Origin: Mnemiopsis leidyi
Taxonomy: Eukaryota; Ctenophora; Tentaculata; Lobata; Bolinopsidae
Length of the DNA stretch: 64,000 bases
Assembly: GCA_000226015.1 (NCBI GenBank)
Contig: JH155038.1
Location: 3,227 to 67,226 of the forward strand
Direction: 5' to 3'
In this document: positions 49,873 to 61,200 of the stretch, piece by piece
How the letters are laid out: each line of letters begins with the position of its first letter
How positions within the stretch are numbered: position 1 is the first letter of the stretch
Translations under genes and position numbers: made by a program
Notes under the pieces: model-generated
Told to the model about the DNA's origin: nothing
Databases searched by the model: none
The model's input: only the letters and a program-made list of their open reading frames with translations

Positions 49873-51529
49873 CTAAAGATTGAACTCCTCCTGCAAACTC
49901 TTCTCCTTCGCTCTAGCCATTCTATCAATCTCAGCTTTGTGATGTTTAAACATTTCATGGACATTGTCTGCGGCCTTCTTCTGGACCTCTCTGCTATAAC
50001 CAGTAGCGTTTAAAGCAGTCTTGTGTGCCTCATTTCTTATCTGTTTGATACTATCTACTGCTAGATTTGTCTGAACTTTCACTTGCGACACGAGTTTCTT
50101 TCTCAAATCATTTGTAAGCTTTGGAGATACCAGTTTAATTGAGTCTCCACCGTGTATGACCGCTTCAAATGCCGTCTCTGAGAGAAAGACAATTTTTAAG
50201 GAAACGAGGATAAATACAACATTCAGTTGGATTTTCATTTTCGCGGTGATACCCGACTTTCGCAGCTCAAAGCTGAACGTTAAAACGGTAGACGGATATA
50301 ATCTCGTCAAGATTTTCAGCCTGGAAAACTCCAACACAACTGGTTGCTGTGATAAGCCACAAAATATAAAGCAAGAATGCTAAAAGTAAGAGGGGTGAAG
50401 GTAGCAAGAAAAGATTAATCTATCAAATTAATGAGTGTTCCTACCTTGATTTACTGCCTCTAGTATCTTATCTTTCGCCTCGGGATAAACGGAACAGTCA
50501 AGTATAATCGGCTTGCCATGCTCAGCTAATATGTCACACAAATCTGTAACCTGAAGAAGAAAAATGGTGATGAATGACTAAATTAGTGGGGGAAACATCA
50601 TTGGAATCAGACGATCAAAATTTTTAAGAAATTTCGATTGTATTTGTCGAAACACAAGAAAGTCGCGCCCCATGTAAAATATGTTTAGTGTTAATATTTC
50701 ACTCTGTCTATGTATTTGCATCTGGTCTAACCGGAACTTTCTCAACTCCAATCCTGACAAAAACAGTAGCTAGCACTGCAGGACTACTGCTGACGTTAAT
50801 CGCTACAAGAGCACGTGACAGGGAACTGATCTCTCCTCCCATCCTACCGTTAACCTATTAAGATATCAGACTTTAACTATAACTATCTACTATAGCTTAC
50901 AAATATCTGCTTATAGCTATAACAATGTACCATTGCTCACTGTGTACTATAACTATGTCGTATTACTAAGTACTATAACTAACTTTGCACTATAACCATG
51001 TACTATAACTATGTTCTAGCATTAACTGTGTACAATAAATATGTACTATAACCATGTACTATAAATCTTACTTTGTACTTTAACGAAGTACTATAAGTAA
51101 ACATAACTATGAACTATGTAGTAATGACCTCACCTCAATCATATTTAAGTGATCAGGCATAAAGTTTTCTGTCAGCCGTGGATTCAGCTGACCGACCACT
51201 CCTTTCTTCCCACCTTTTCCTCCTACTTTCGCCTTACTCTTTTTAAAGGCACGCTGTTGCTGAGCCATACTTTTTGGAACATCGTACCGCCGCAACACAG
51301 TAGATTGTCTTGGTGATGCAGAGAGAAGTCTTGTTGAACCTGCCAGACAACCTCTTGTACACACTGAAGATACTGAGGAGGGAGAACTTTGTTACGAAAA
51401 CAGCACAATTTAAAATATAAGAGAATACGGAATATAAGAGAATACCGAAAATGCACTGAAAGTAGTAATACTGTACTACTTACCCTTGTAAATTTTGCTG
51501 AAGACAACAGAACTTTGAAGCGACGCCAT
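49873..51529 (-). CDS. MRRF: Mitochondrial ribosome recycling factor
   Basis: Releases post-termination mitochondrial ribosomes from mRNA with EF-G2. Five exons: 51484-51529 (MASLQSSVVFSKIYK), 51134-51372, one starting at 50854, 50444-50550, and about 49873-50179. The N-terminus is Ser/Arg-rich without acidic residues, as in a mitochondrial targeting peptide, followed by a Lys/Gly linker (KAKVGGKGGKKG). The RRF fold starts at FMPDHLNMIEVNGRMGGEIS, matching the 'INLEEVNEEMKSVIEAL' start of human MRRF. The last exon holds the long helices of domain I (LTNDLRKKLVSQVKVQTN, DSIKQIRNEAHKTAL, EIDRMARAKEKSLQEEFNL), matching the family's C-terminal three-helix bundle. The donor of exon 3 is uncertain (several in-phase GT candidates near 50740-50760). 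An intron contains a decayed minisatellite. Confidence 0.85.
50870..51110. repeat. Decayed minisatellite in an MRRF intron
   Basis: Many imperfect copies of a unit like tactataactatg follow each other, with variable spacing. The copies have diverged, so the array is old. Confidence 0.75.
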
Positions 51530-52235
51530 TCTTAGATCTTAAGATGATTCATTAAAATGGGATCCAGCATAATTAACAATACGGAACCTCAGCACAGACT
51601 GGAAGTAACATATTCTGGTCTAAGAGTAAGAAAGATTTTTTCCAAAAAATTAATATCACAATTAAACGCAAAAGATAGAAATCATTATCAAAAAGTAATC
51701 GGATTGAAACTTAAATATAAATCTAATATTGATGAAGAGGGAGGGTTTCACCGCGTCTTGCGTTCAAACATTTAGGTATCTTTCAAGTTACAAATACAGC
51801 CAAAGTGTGCGATATTTTCCAATAGAGCACTATGGCAATGCAGGGATTGGCTAGAGATAGGTGATTATTGCAAGGATAAAACCCTCCCTTCTCAATTAAT
51901 TATTTCTGTTTTTTATAATACACGATGTACTTACTAATAACTGAATGACTAATTTACTGTGTACTAGACTCGCTTTAGATATTTAAATAATGCGATTACA
52001 TATTTTTCGGTATTTATTCAAGAATATTTTCTTAACATAATGCCAGCCAAAAAATACGTACTTAATTACAAATCGAAATTAAATAAACTTAATAAGAAAA
52101 GATCAGTTTGGTAAAGACGGCTGAAATAAAAAACGTTGTAATCAAATAATTTTAAACAAACTTCCCTAAATCTTCCCCTATTGTGATTAATGATGCCAAT
52201 CCCGAATATTATTTTGCAGTCCTCCAGAAATTATT
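51530..52235. other. Intergenic gap between MRRF and the phospholipase gene
   Basis: Both neighbours are on the minus strand, so this should contain the MRRF promoter and the phospholipase 3' UTR. An open frame at 51557-51775 (plus) is short, Lys-rich and featureless; I do not call it. Confidence 0.5.
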
Positions 52236-55200
52236 TTAAAAAACTAATTCTGTATTATTTGATTGGTCTTGGATGGCAGTCTCGGAAACAACATCCTTGA
52301 TATATTGAATGACATCCGGATTAAGTAGAATCTGCATGTGCTCTCCAAATTTGATTCCAGGATAAACTTTGTGGTCTTTCAGACGCTTGAACTTTGTACA
52401 AAGTTCTAGACTACGTTGGTTGACAGTGCCGTCTCCAGGACCATCTATCTGGTCTGGTTGATAGTCCGGGAAATACTTCGGTTTCCATCTGCAATAGTAC
52501 ACATCAAGGACAAGGTATAAATCTTAAGCAAGTGATAATCTTTTTTGAGTTATCCAAAAGTAGGACTGTCGATTTGGAGAAGAACTCTAGCCAGAGATAA
52601 TAGAGAAGATGAAAAATGGTCATGGTATGAACAAAGATCAAATGTCAGTTTGCAGGTGATAATCACATTGAAAGTAGGGTAATAATTATGGCTATTAAGG
52701 GATTTAGAAAAGCATAACCTGCGAAAAACTTCTACAGTTGTTAGTGTTTTGACGTTTTGTTAGTCATCTCTAATTTTCTACATTGCGCGCAATATATTTG
52801 TTCGTGATTGCGCAGCAAGTATCAGAATATCAAGGCGGCTGCTTTCATACAGGGCACAACTCAAATGCTTCCTCATAAAATATGCATTTCCCTCGTGATT
52901 GCTCTTTTGCCTTGTTTATTATAATATGTCAAGGCAAAAGAGCAATCACGAGGGACAGGTCACAGGATTGAGTTTGTCGTATATTTTTGGTATTAGATGC
53001 TCATAAAACATCATCAGATTCGATATTTATGGATCAAATTTATGGTAAGGGCAAATGAGCTGCGAATGTTGTGGATGGAATGAAGAACAAACAAAGGTTG
53101 TCTAAGTTTTGCACCTGAATTGAGCTGCTGTTGGTATGTCACTTCCGTGTATACAATAAACATCAACACCGGGATCCTTGAAATCTATAGATCCATCCAG
53201 CGTCTTCAATATTTCTCGTCCGTCGGGAAATCTGCAATGTAAAAACTTTAACCTGACAAAACGCTGTTTTAACAGTTTTTGATAAGGTTTAGTAGGTTTT
53301 TTTGTGTTTTGAGCATGAATCGATAAAAAGATTTGTTAGTTGTTACCCAGCATCGTCTAAGAGATCTGCGTAGTCGTTAACCGTGTAATTCTTATCAGGA
53401 GTAAAAACCAGCGGCTCATCTGCGCCCCATAACTGAGGAAGAGTAAACAAACTTGAGTCTCATTTTACCGTCAAAATATAGATAGGAAAAACTTCAATCG
53501 GCACTCATGAACGATGAACATCGTGGTTCAAAAACTGTATAAAGTATAAAACACATTGGATATCGACTAATTCACGTTCAATTTGAGCTACATTCCAATC
53601 GCTTGGTTCCCATGGAGCGTAATTGGTCCATGCATTCTTTTTTTTCTTGCAATTAAACAACCATTCTTTAGGAATTAGGCAGCCAGCTTACAACGTAGCC
53701 AAACAGATTGAAATTTAACCATGTTGTTGTTTTGCTCCCCATGTACTGTTTACTACTTAAAGTTTAGCACAAAACTCAAACGCACGAGAGTTCGACACGG
53801 ATGTTCAAACACTAAATTTCTAAAGTTGGACAAAATGTGCTCTAGTTCGAGAAAAGTATTGACAGGTGTTCTATATATGATACCATTTCCATTTCACTAG
53901 CTCACAACAATGCATCAGTGGCTCACGTCAATGTTTTGTATACTTTTATAGATCAGACAACGTCAGATAACGTCAGATAACGTCTCTTTAAAATTCATCT
54001 TGAATAACATGAAAGTGAGCTTAGAAAACACAGCCCTACAGGTTTTGTTGAAACAGTATAAGTCCTTCTACTTGGATAGCCACAGAGCTTTTTTGAGATT
54101 TTGAGACGAATTCAAAGTCTTGTTTTGAAGAAATCGCTCAAAAGCCCCTTAAATGTATAATTAATACGTTATTCTAGTGGACCCTTCAAAAACGGCAGTA
54201 CAGATTTTCTAAAAACACGTCAAGCCGGTAGTTCAACCCAGGCAATAAACTAGCGTATCCTTTTCACGCCTGGCTGTTATTCCTTGAGGCACAGTAAAAA
54301 TGGCAGTACACTGTTTTAAATTAGGTTAAGTAGATTCTTGCATCTGTGTACTGTGCAGGCCTTCTACAAAGCAGCTTATAGACAATTGATTATATTTGTA
54401 TATAATTTGTTTGTTAGCCGATAAAACGTTCATTAGGTCTAGGTCTCTTCTGTTTCTATAGATAATGGCTAATGTGCCATCTTGTCTACTTTCCAGTTGT
54501 CACCTGTTTCCAGAGCTACTTAGGAGCCGAAATCCGGATACTGCCGATTACTGCGCTCTCTTTTAGGTACTGACTCGGATAATAGCTTATACACACAAAA
54601 CTGCTAATTTCTATTTATCGTATGAACTTAAGTACACAGTTGCCTGGATGACTTTTTTTACCACGACGTTGCGTCACGTTCTGCTTCATTAGGGCACATT
54701 TTTTTCTGAAAAGTTTAATTCTAAAAACTTTAGAGCGTCACCTACGTTGTCGAGTTTGTTGGTTAGGAGAAATTAGTTTAAAAGTTTGTACAATCTCTAC
54801 GATAATGCAAGCAAATGAACTAATAAGCTTATATAATAAGCTGTGCGGGAACCGTTTATCTTTATTTCATGGAAAACAAACCAATATGCTTTTTTTCGTG
54901 TGGTGACCCCTCTTAACAACATTTAACTAAATAAAGCAACTAACACATTATGGTATATAGCTCAAACTTATCATCCTCCATGCCTCTGTTTATTTGTATT
55001 GTTAAGCCGTTATGATTTAATGTTTCGTACAAATTTTTTGGTTTATGGCATTTCGGGGGCACTGTCGTGGCACTTTGGAGGGATGTTTGGCCATGTTTTG
55101 GTACAACAAGATAAAATGAATGCTGACCACAAGCGTGGTAGGCACAATAGGTGCTCTAGCCAAATGTTCCCCTTGTTGAATAATGCAATGTCTAGTGTTG

Positions 55201-58200
55201 TGCAGTTATCCTGAAAGATACAGTGACCAGCAGGCAGCACCCAGTATTTAGGAGAAGTATCAAACGTAACGTCTTTGTTGTTGAATTACTTTGTTGGGGT
55301 GCACTAGTTGTGTTATGAGACTACTACCTATCTGTCCCTACAACTTCCGTTACAGTGTCCCCCTACATCCGATAAGGCTGATAGTTAATTTAATTATATG
55401 TACATTTTCGGTCTTAAAGCTCTCATGGAAATATAACGTAAACGTTAGCAGGTGCGTGTCTCTCTGCACTTCTCTCATTTCAATATCTAGTTAACTATAA
55501 ACTATAAAGGCTAATAAGTTACCCAATATATATTTTTGTAGTAGCGTTTAAAGATCTTACTAAACGGTATTATTCAGACGTCTTTTTAAAACATTTTTTT
55601 GCCAGGCCACAAATAATTTATTTTTTTTACGTAAAAGTGTTGCTTGATATTAACTGGTCCCACCTGAATTGGTTTATGGATGTTGCATGGCACAAAAACT
55701 TGTGGCCTCAAAAATCATGAAATATCTATATACATATATCTATATGTCTAAGATGTGTATATGACATAACAATCCAAAAATTTCAGATTGATGTTTTGCT
55801 GATGATAAATAGACGTTACTAAACAATATTATAGGTTGAATGACGAATGTGTAGGATCATGAAAAAATTGAAAGGTATTTTTCTAGCCGTTATCTTCACT
55901 TTCTCTTCCTCTAAAGATTCAGGTATCAATATTTATTTCTGTTATTTTTTCCCGTATCTTGCCATTTGGGCCCGAAGGGCCCAAATGGCAAGATTGTTTT
56001 GATACGTTTTGTGCACGTGCACAAAAAGTACAAAACAAGGGTTGGCGATCGACAGCGTAAATCGGGGTATTTTGGAATATTAGCTCAAAAAGTGTCCGTC
56101 CGTACGTAGGCGCGCACGTCCGCGCGCACGCTCCTTTATCAAACTTAATTATGTATACAAATACGATTATAGGTTTTAACTGCCTGAGGCCGCATAATGG
56201 ATTTCAGTATTTCACATCTGCATCATGAAATGTATACCATAATTGCCTTGCAACAACTGCAACAAGATGTGCGATCAAACAATAACAAGTAAAAGTAAAG
56301 TCGATCAAAATTCTTTTGACTTNNNNNNNNNNNAAACTTAATTATGTATACAAATACGATTATAGGTTTTAACTGCCTGAGGCCGCATAATGGATTTCAG
56401 TATTTCACATCTGCATCATGAAATGTATACATAATTGCCTTGCAACAACTGCAACAAGATGTGCGATCAAACAATAACAAGTAAAAGTAAAGTCGATCAA
56501 AATTCTTTTGACTTAAGTTTAATTGACTTCTGTCGAATGACAGATTAAGAAATGAATGTAAGACGATTTTAATCCCAGCTGACAGCTCCGAACAAATCTT
56601 TTGAACGATCACTAATTCATGAAATGCCATAAGCATAAAAACAACGCAGTATGAATTATGAAGGCAGCACATACAATACAATAATGACGACGTCATGCAG
56701 AGTTAAAATATTTGAAACAAACTATGCATAGAACGCGCAATCGTGTTCAAACTTTGCGTGTGCAAATTTTCAAACATGGCTGCATAAAACGGCTGCATTT
56801 ACACGTGCCGATGCAGAACAATAATAACTAACCGAAGTCATGTCTGGTAAGAGGTTGTCTGGCTGCATAAAACGGCTGCATAAAACGTCTGCATTTACAC
56901 GTGCCGATGCAGAACAATAATAACTAACCGAAGTCATGTCTGGTACGAGGTTGTCTGGTACGAGGTTGTCTGGTAAGAGGTTGTCTGGTGCGAGGTTGTC
57001 TTTACTTTTTTCATTTCTCATTTCGCAAAGTTTAATGACAATAAGCGACGGCATGATACTGGAAATTCAGCGGTTGCCTGACACAATTAAAGCGGCCGCA
57101 ATTCTTGTTTACCAAAGTTTTATACCCAATTGGGATTAAACTTTCTTAAATAATTTTTAGCCAAATAAAAGCATCAAGCAACAGTTGTATTTTGCATTGA
57201 ACAATTTATATTTGCTGTTTAGTTGGTATCCTATCACGACGGTTACTCAGATAGGATAAAACGTTTTAGATGAGCGAGTTAAATAAAATGCCCCTCAGAA
57301 AACTGTGTGATAGAAGAAGAGGGAGGCTTCCTTAAAAACGTTTGTTACAATGAGTGGTGTCACAATGGCAAATGTTACAACCAGTACTACAAATGTCACA
57401 ACTCTGATCAACGATATGTCATCTCATACGAACCGCAAGCATATCCCTTTCACCGACCGAAATACGTTCTCTATGGACACCTTTGCAGTGACGATCCACA
57501 TTTTTACCAAGCCTGTGATGGAAGATTTGGAGCTGACGTTACTAACGGTGAAATTTTGTGTAGCTATTACTGGTGTGATTGGAAAATTGATGAGCCTGCT
57601 TTTTTGTCGCCTACCTTGTCAAGTATTGAGAAAATCTGCAACGGTCGGTTTGACTGTATAAACACAAAATTAGATGAATCAAATTGTTCTGAGGAAATGG
57701 TGACGTTACCAAGTGGCAGGGAGATTAAGTCTAGTTTCAGGTGTGACGACAAATGTGATGTTTCTTTAGACTGTGAGGACGAGGCTATCTGTAACGGGTA
57801 CACCTATGGGATGTACTGTCAGAGACAGGACCTTACGGACCTAGGTTTTGTCTCTCCCGGTAAAATATGTGATGGAACAAATGATTGTAAAAATGGGGAA
57901 GATGAAGCTGATTGTGAAGTTACAAACAGTACAGAACAGACATGCGAGAAAAAGTCTGGGGGAATAGCACCGCTACATAATTTCACAAGATGTCAGATCA
58001 CAAACGTTGCTGAAATAACAGATTCTTTTCAATATTGCGAGAATGCAAGCTCAGAGCAGACAAACTGCTCCGATCCCTCCAGAATAGGAGTGCATTGCGA
58101 AATAGACGGATACCCCTCAACTGTATCAAAATATCAGATCTGCGAAAATGAGCGGCAGATATGCGATGATAACTTTGAGAACGAATGTCGGACACTATCA

Positions 58201-61200
58201 AGAAGCTGTACAGTGCACAAACACGTCATGTGTGACGGTAAGAATGACTGCACAGACGGGGCTGATGAGACACACCCCTCTTGTACTCCAAAGATGGCAG
58301 CAAGTTGTGCGCGGCGCGGAGGACCTGCCGGTAACATTGTCTCCTTACCGAGATCTTGGCCTCTTGATGGAGTTAAGAACTGTGTAGATGGCAGCGATGA
58401 GGATATCAGTAATTGGGGGACATGTGGGTCTGACAAGACAACCCGTCTAGTTGACCGAGGGGAGGAGTGTAACACTACGTTTATTTGCTTGTGGGGCGAC
58501 TCGGGATATGTGGAGCTCAGCAACCTGTGTGATGGTATAGAAACTTGTGGAAACGAAAACGAGATTTGTTCAAAATCAAGATCTTCGAGTGAGATTCAGA
58601 GTTCTGTTGTGAGCTCGAATATAGGACGGAGGAAAATGTTGTCGCACTGTTTGCAAGGGCTGGAAGACATTGAAAGACTTACTAATGAGACTTGTTATAA
58701 CACAAAATTCTCCTTCCCTCCACATGACTACTTTGGGGTAGACCCTACAACGATAGTGACTTTACCTGGGGCGAAGAGGAATTGCGATCACATGTTTGGA
58801 GAGCAATATGTTTACATGAGCTGCAACGACAAGTGTGTTGAGTCTTCCTGTCCTTTAAAGAATATTCCTAGATACGAAGTTTGTCCCAATCAATATCCCA
58901 ATAGAATCGGTACTCTGGCCGACAACAAATACCTTGCCTTCTTCACCAGATCTCATGGAACTGTATTTAAGAACGATTACTTTGTCTGTAACAACATGTA
59001 CAAGTGTGTAGACTATTCCAAGGTCTGTAATCTTGTTGATGATTGCGGAGACGGGTCAGATGAAGAGGGATGTACAAACCACTTCAAGTGTCAAACAACT
59101 ACTAACTACATACCAATAACTAAAAAGTGTGATGGACATTTTGATTGCATGGATTCGTCTGATGAGTGCAATGAAGTCTGCTCAAAAGAAATTCTTGAGG
59201 GCCGTTCACTGAAGGTTATTTCATGGATTATTGGATCCTTGGCGATTCTAGCGAATTTGACAGTAATTATTACAAATATTGGGACATTAAAACTTTGCAG
59301 GACTTCAGTAGCATTGGTCAATAAGTCTCTGGTTACAACGATTGCCTTTGGCGATTGTTTGGTTGGCTGCTATCTCTTTACAATATCTACTTATGATGGC
59401 ATAATTTTCCAAGAAGAATATTGCAAAAGGCAGACTGTATGGCTAACCAGCACCCAATGCAGTGCTATTGGAATACTTAGCTCAGTGGGATCTCAAGTCT
59501 CTCTATTCTCTATGACAGGATTAAGTATAGTGCGGTTATGTGGAGTGTTTCGCAATAGGATGGTTGTACCAGGAGAGGTAACAGTCAGAAAATCTGTTCT
59601 TATTTTGGTAGTTATAATTGGAATAACATTCACTTCAGTGATGATAGCCATGATTCCCGAAATGAGATTGTTCGAGAACTTTTTCGTCAATGGATTAAAG
59701 TTTCCTGACCAACTTGTTTTATTCATTGGTGCTGTAGGAAAGAAGAGGATATTTAACGTCCTTGAAGCATATTACGGAAAAATGAAGAAGGCCAGCTTAA
59801 GTTGGAAGATGATCAATGAACTGGTAAGTAGAATGTTCTCTCACGATCGACTAAAAAACATGACGAAACTAGCAAAAAGAGTCGGATTCTATGGAAACGA
59901 TGGTGTTTGTCTCTTTAAATATTTTGTCAAACAGGACGACCCACAAAGGATTTTCACTTGGAGCATTCTTGTTCTTAACTTCATATGCTTCACCTTCATC
60001 TTATCTTCTTATTGTCTGATAGGTGTTATGGCCAGCAGATCGTCAAAGAGTCTTCAATTTGCTGCCAATCAACGGGACATATTACAACGAAATCGGAGAA
60101 TGAATCGAAAGATATTCATTATCATTGCGACTGATTTTTTATGCTGGGTGCCATTCATAATAATTTGCATTCTCCACTCTCTGCAACTCCTTGATGCTAC
60201 TCCTTGGTACAGTCTTGTTTCAATGATAATTTTGCCAATAAATTCGGCGATAAACCCGTTTCTTTACGACGACTCAAAACTCAAACTTCTAATCAGCAAG
60301 ATTCAACGACTCCGGAATATTGTGCCACGTCATTCAACCAAAGAAATTGTAATCCCAGATGCTGGAATGCAAGGAAACACTCTTATCGATTCTCCTTCTA
60401 AAGATTTGTATAAAGTGCAAGTGTCAAAACAACGTGACACAGTTATATAAAAATGTGATATAGGTATGCACACGATATTAACTTACCTCTTTTCGTGGAA
60501 GAAGCCAGTAAATGCTCTGAAAAGACCGTTGGAAAGCACGCACAGCGTTAGCGTCAACTAAAACTCTGGGAATGGATTCGATTTCTCCTGAGACGAGTGC
60601 TCGTATAGACTTTACTGAACCTCCAAACACACCTTAGGTGAAAGATTGTTAATGAAATTGTTCATTCAAACATCGAGCAGCATTTCACTAAACAACTAGG
60701 AATTATTACCAGATTTTAAAGAGACATTAACCAATAATCATAATCATGGCCAATAAAGAATCCCAGTATATATACCTGAAACCGCTATATATCTTTTGAT
60801 GAACTTGCTTTTCCAGCTGGAACTCACAGTTTTGAAAAACTCAAGCATGTACAGGTTACCCATACTGAAAACAAATATGGGATTTGTCCTAAAAGTTAGA
60901 CTTGGACGTGGCAGTAATAACTGCATAGAATTTTGTTGCTTAACACATTTCGTAATAATTTTAACTTAGGTTAAGGATAGAATTGTACCTACTTAGTTAT
61001 GTCTATCCAATAATGATCTACTCGTGTTAGACTTTGCTACTATACTATTCTAAAAATGATTTACAAACTTTTGGTAACCGAAAGTTCTTTGGTTTTATTA
61101 CTGAATCTGTGAACATCAAGGCTCGACCAGTATCCCGGGAACGGCCAGGATTTGCATTTTTCCCCGGCCCTGGTAAATTCATTTCCAAAATCCCGGCCCG

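Noticed and set aside
57307-57309. Start of the receptor at 57307
   Set aside because: The codon is GTG, not a usual start in animals, and it lies inside a frame that opens at a splice acceptor. The signal-peptide exon at 55859 fits in phase.
58134-58523. Minus-strand open frame opposite the receptor ectodomain
   Set aside because: It mirrors the Cys-rich LDLa coding sequence and lacks independent support.
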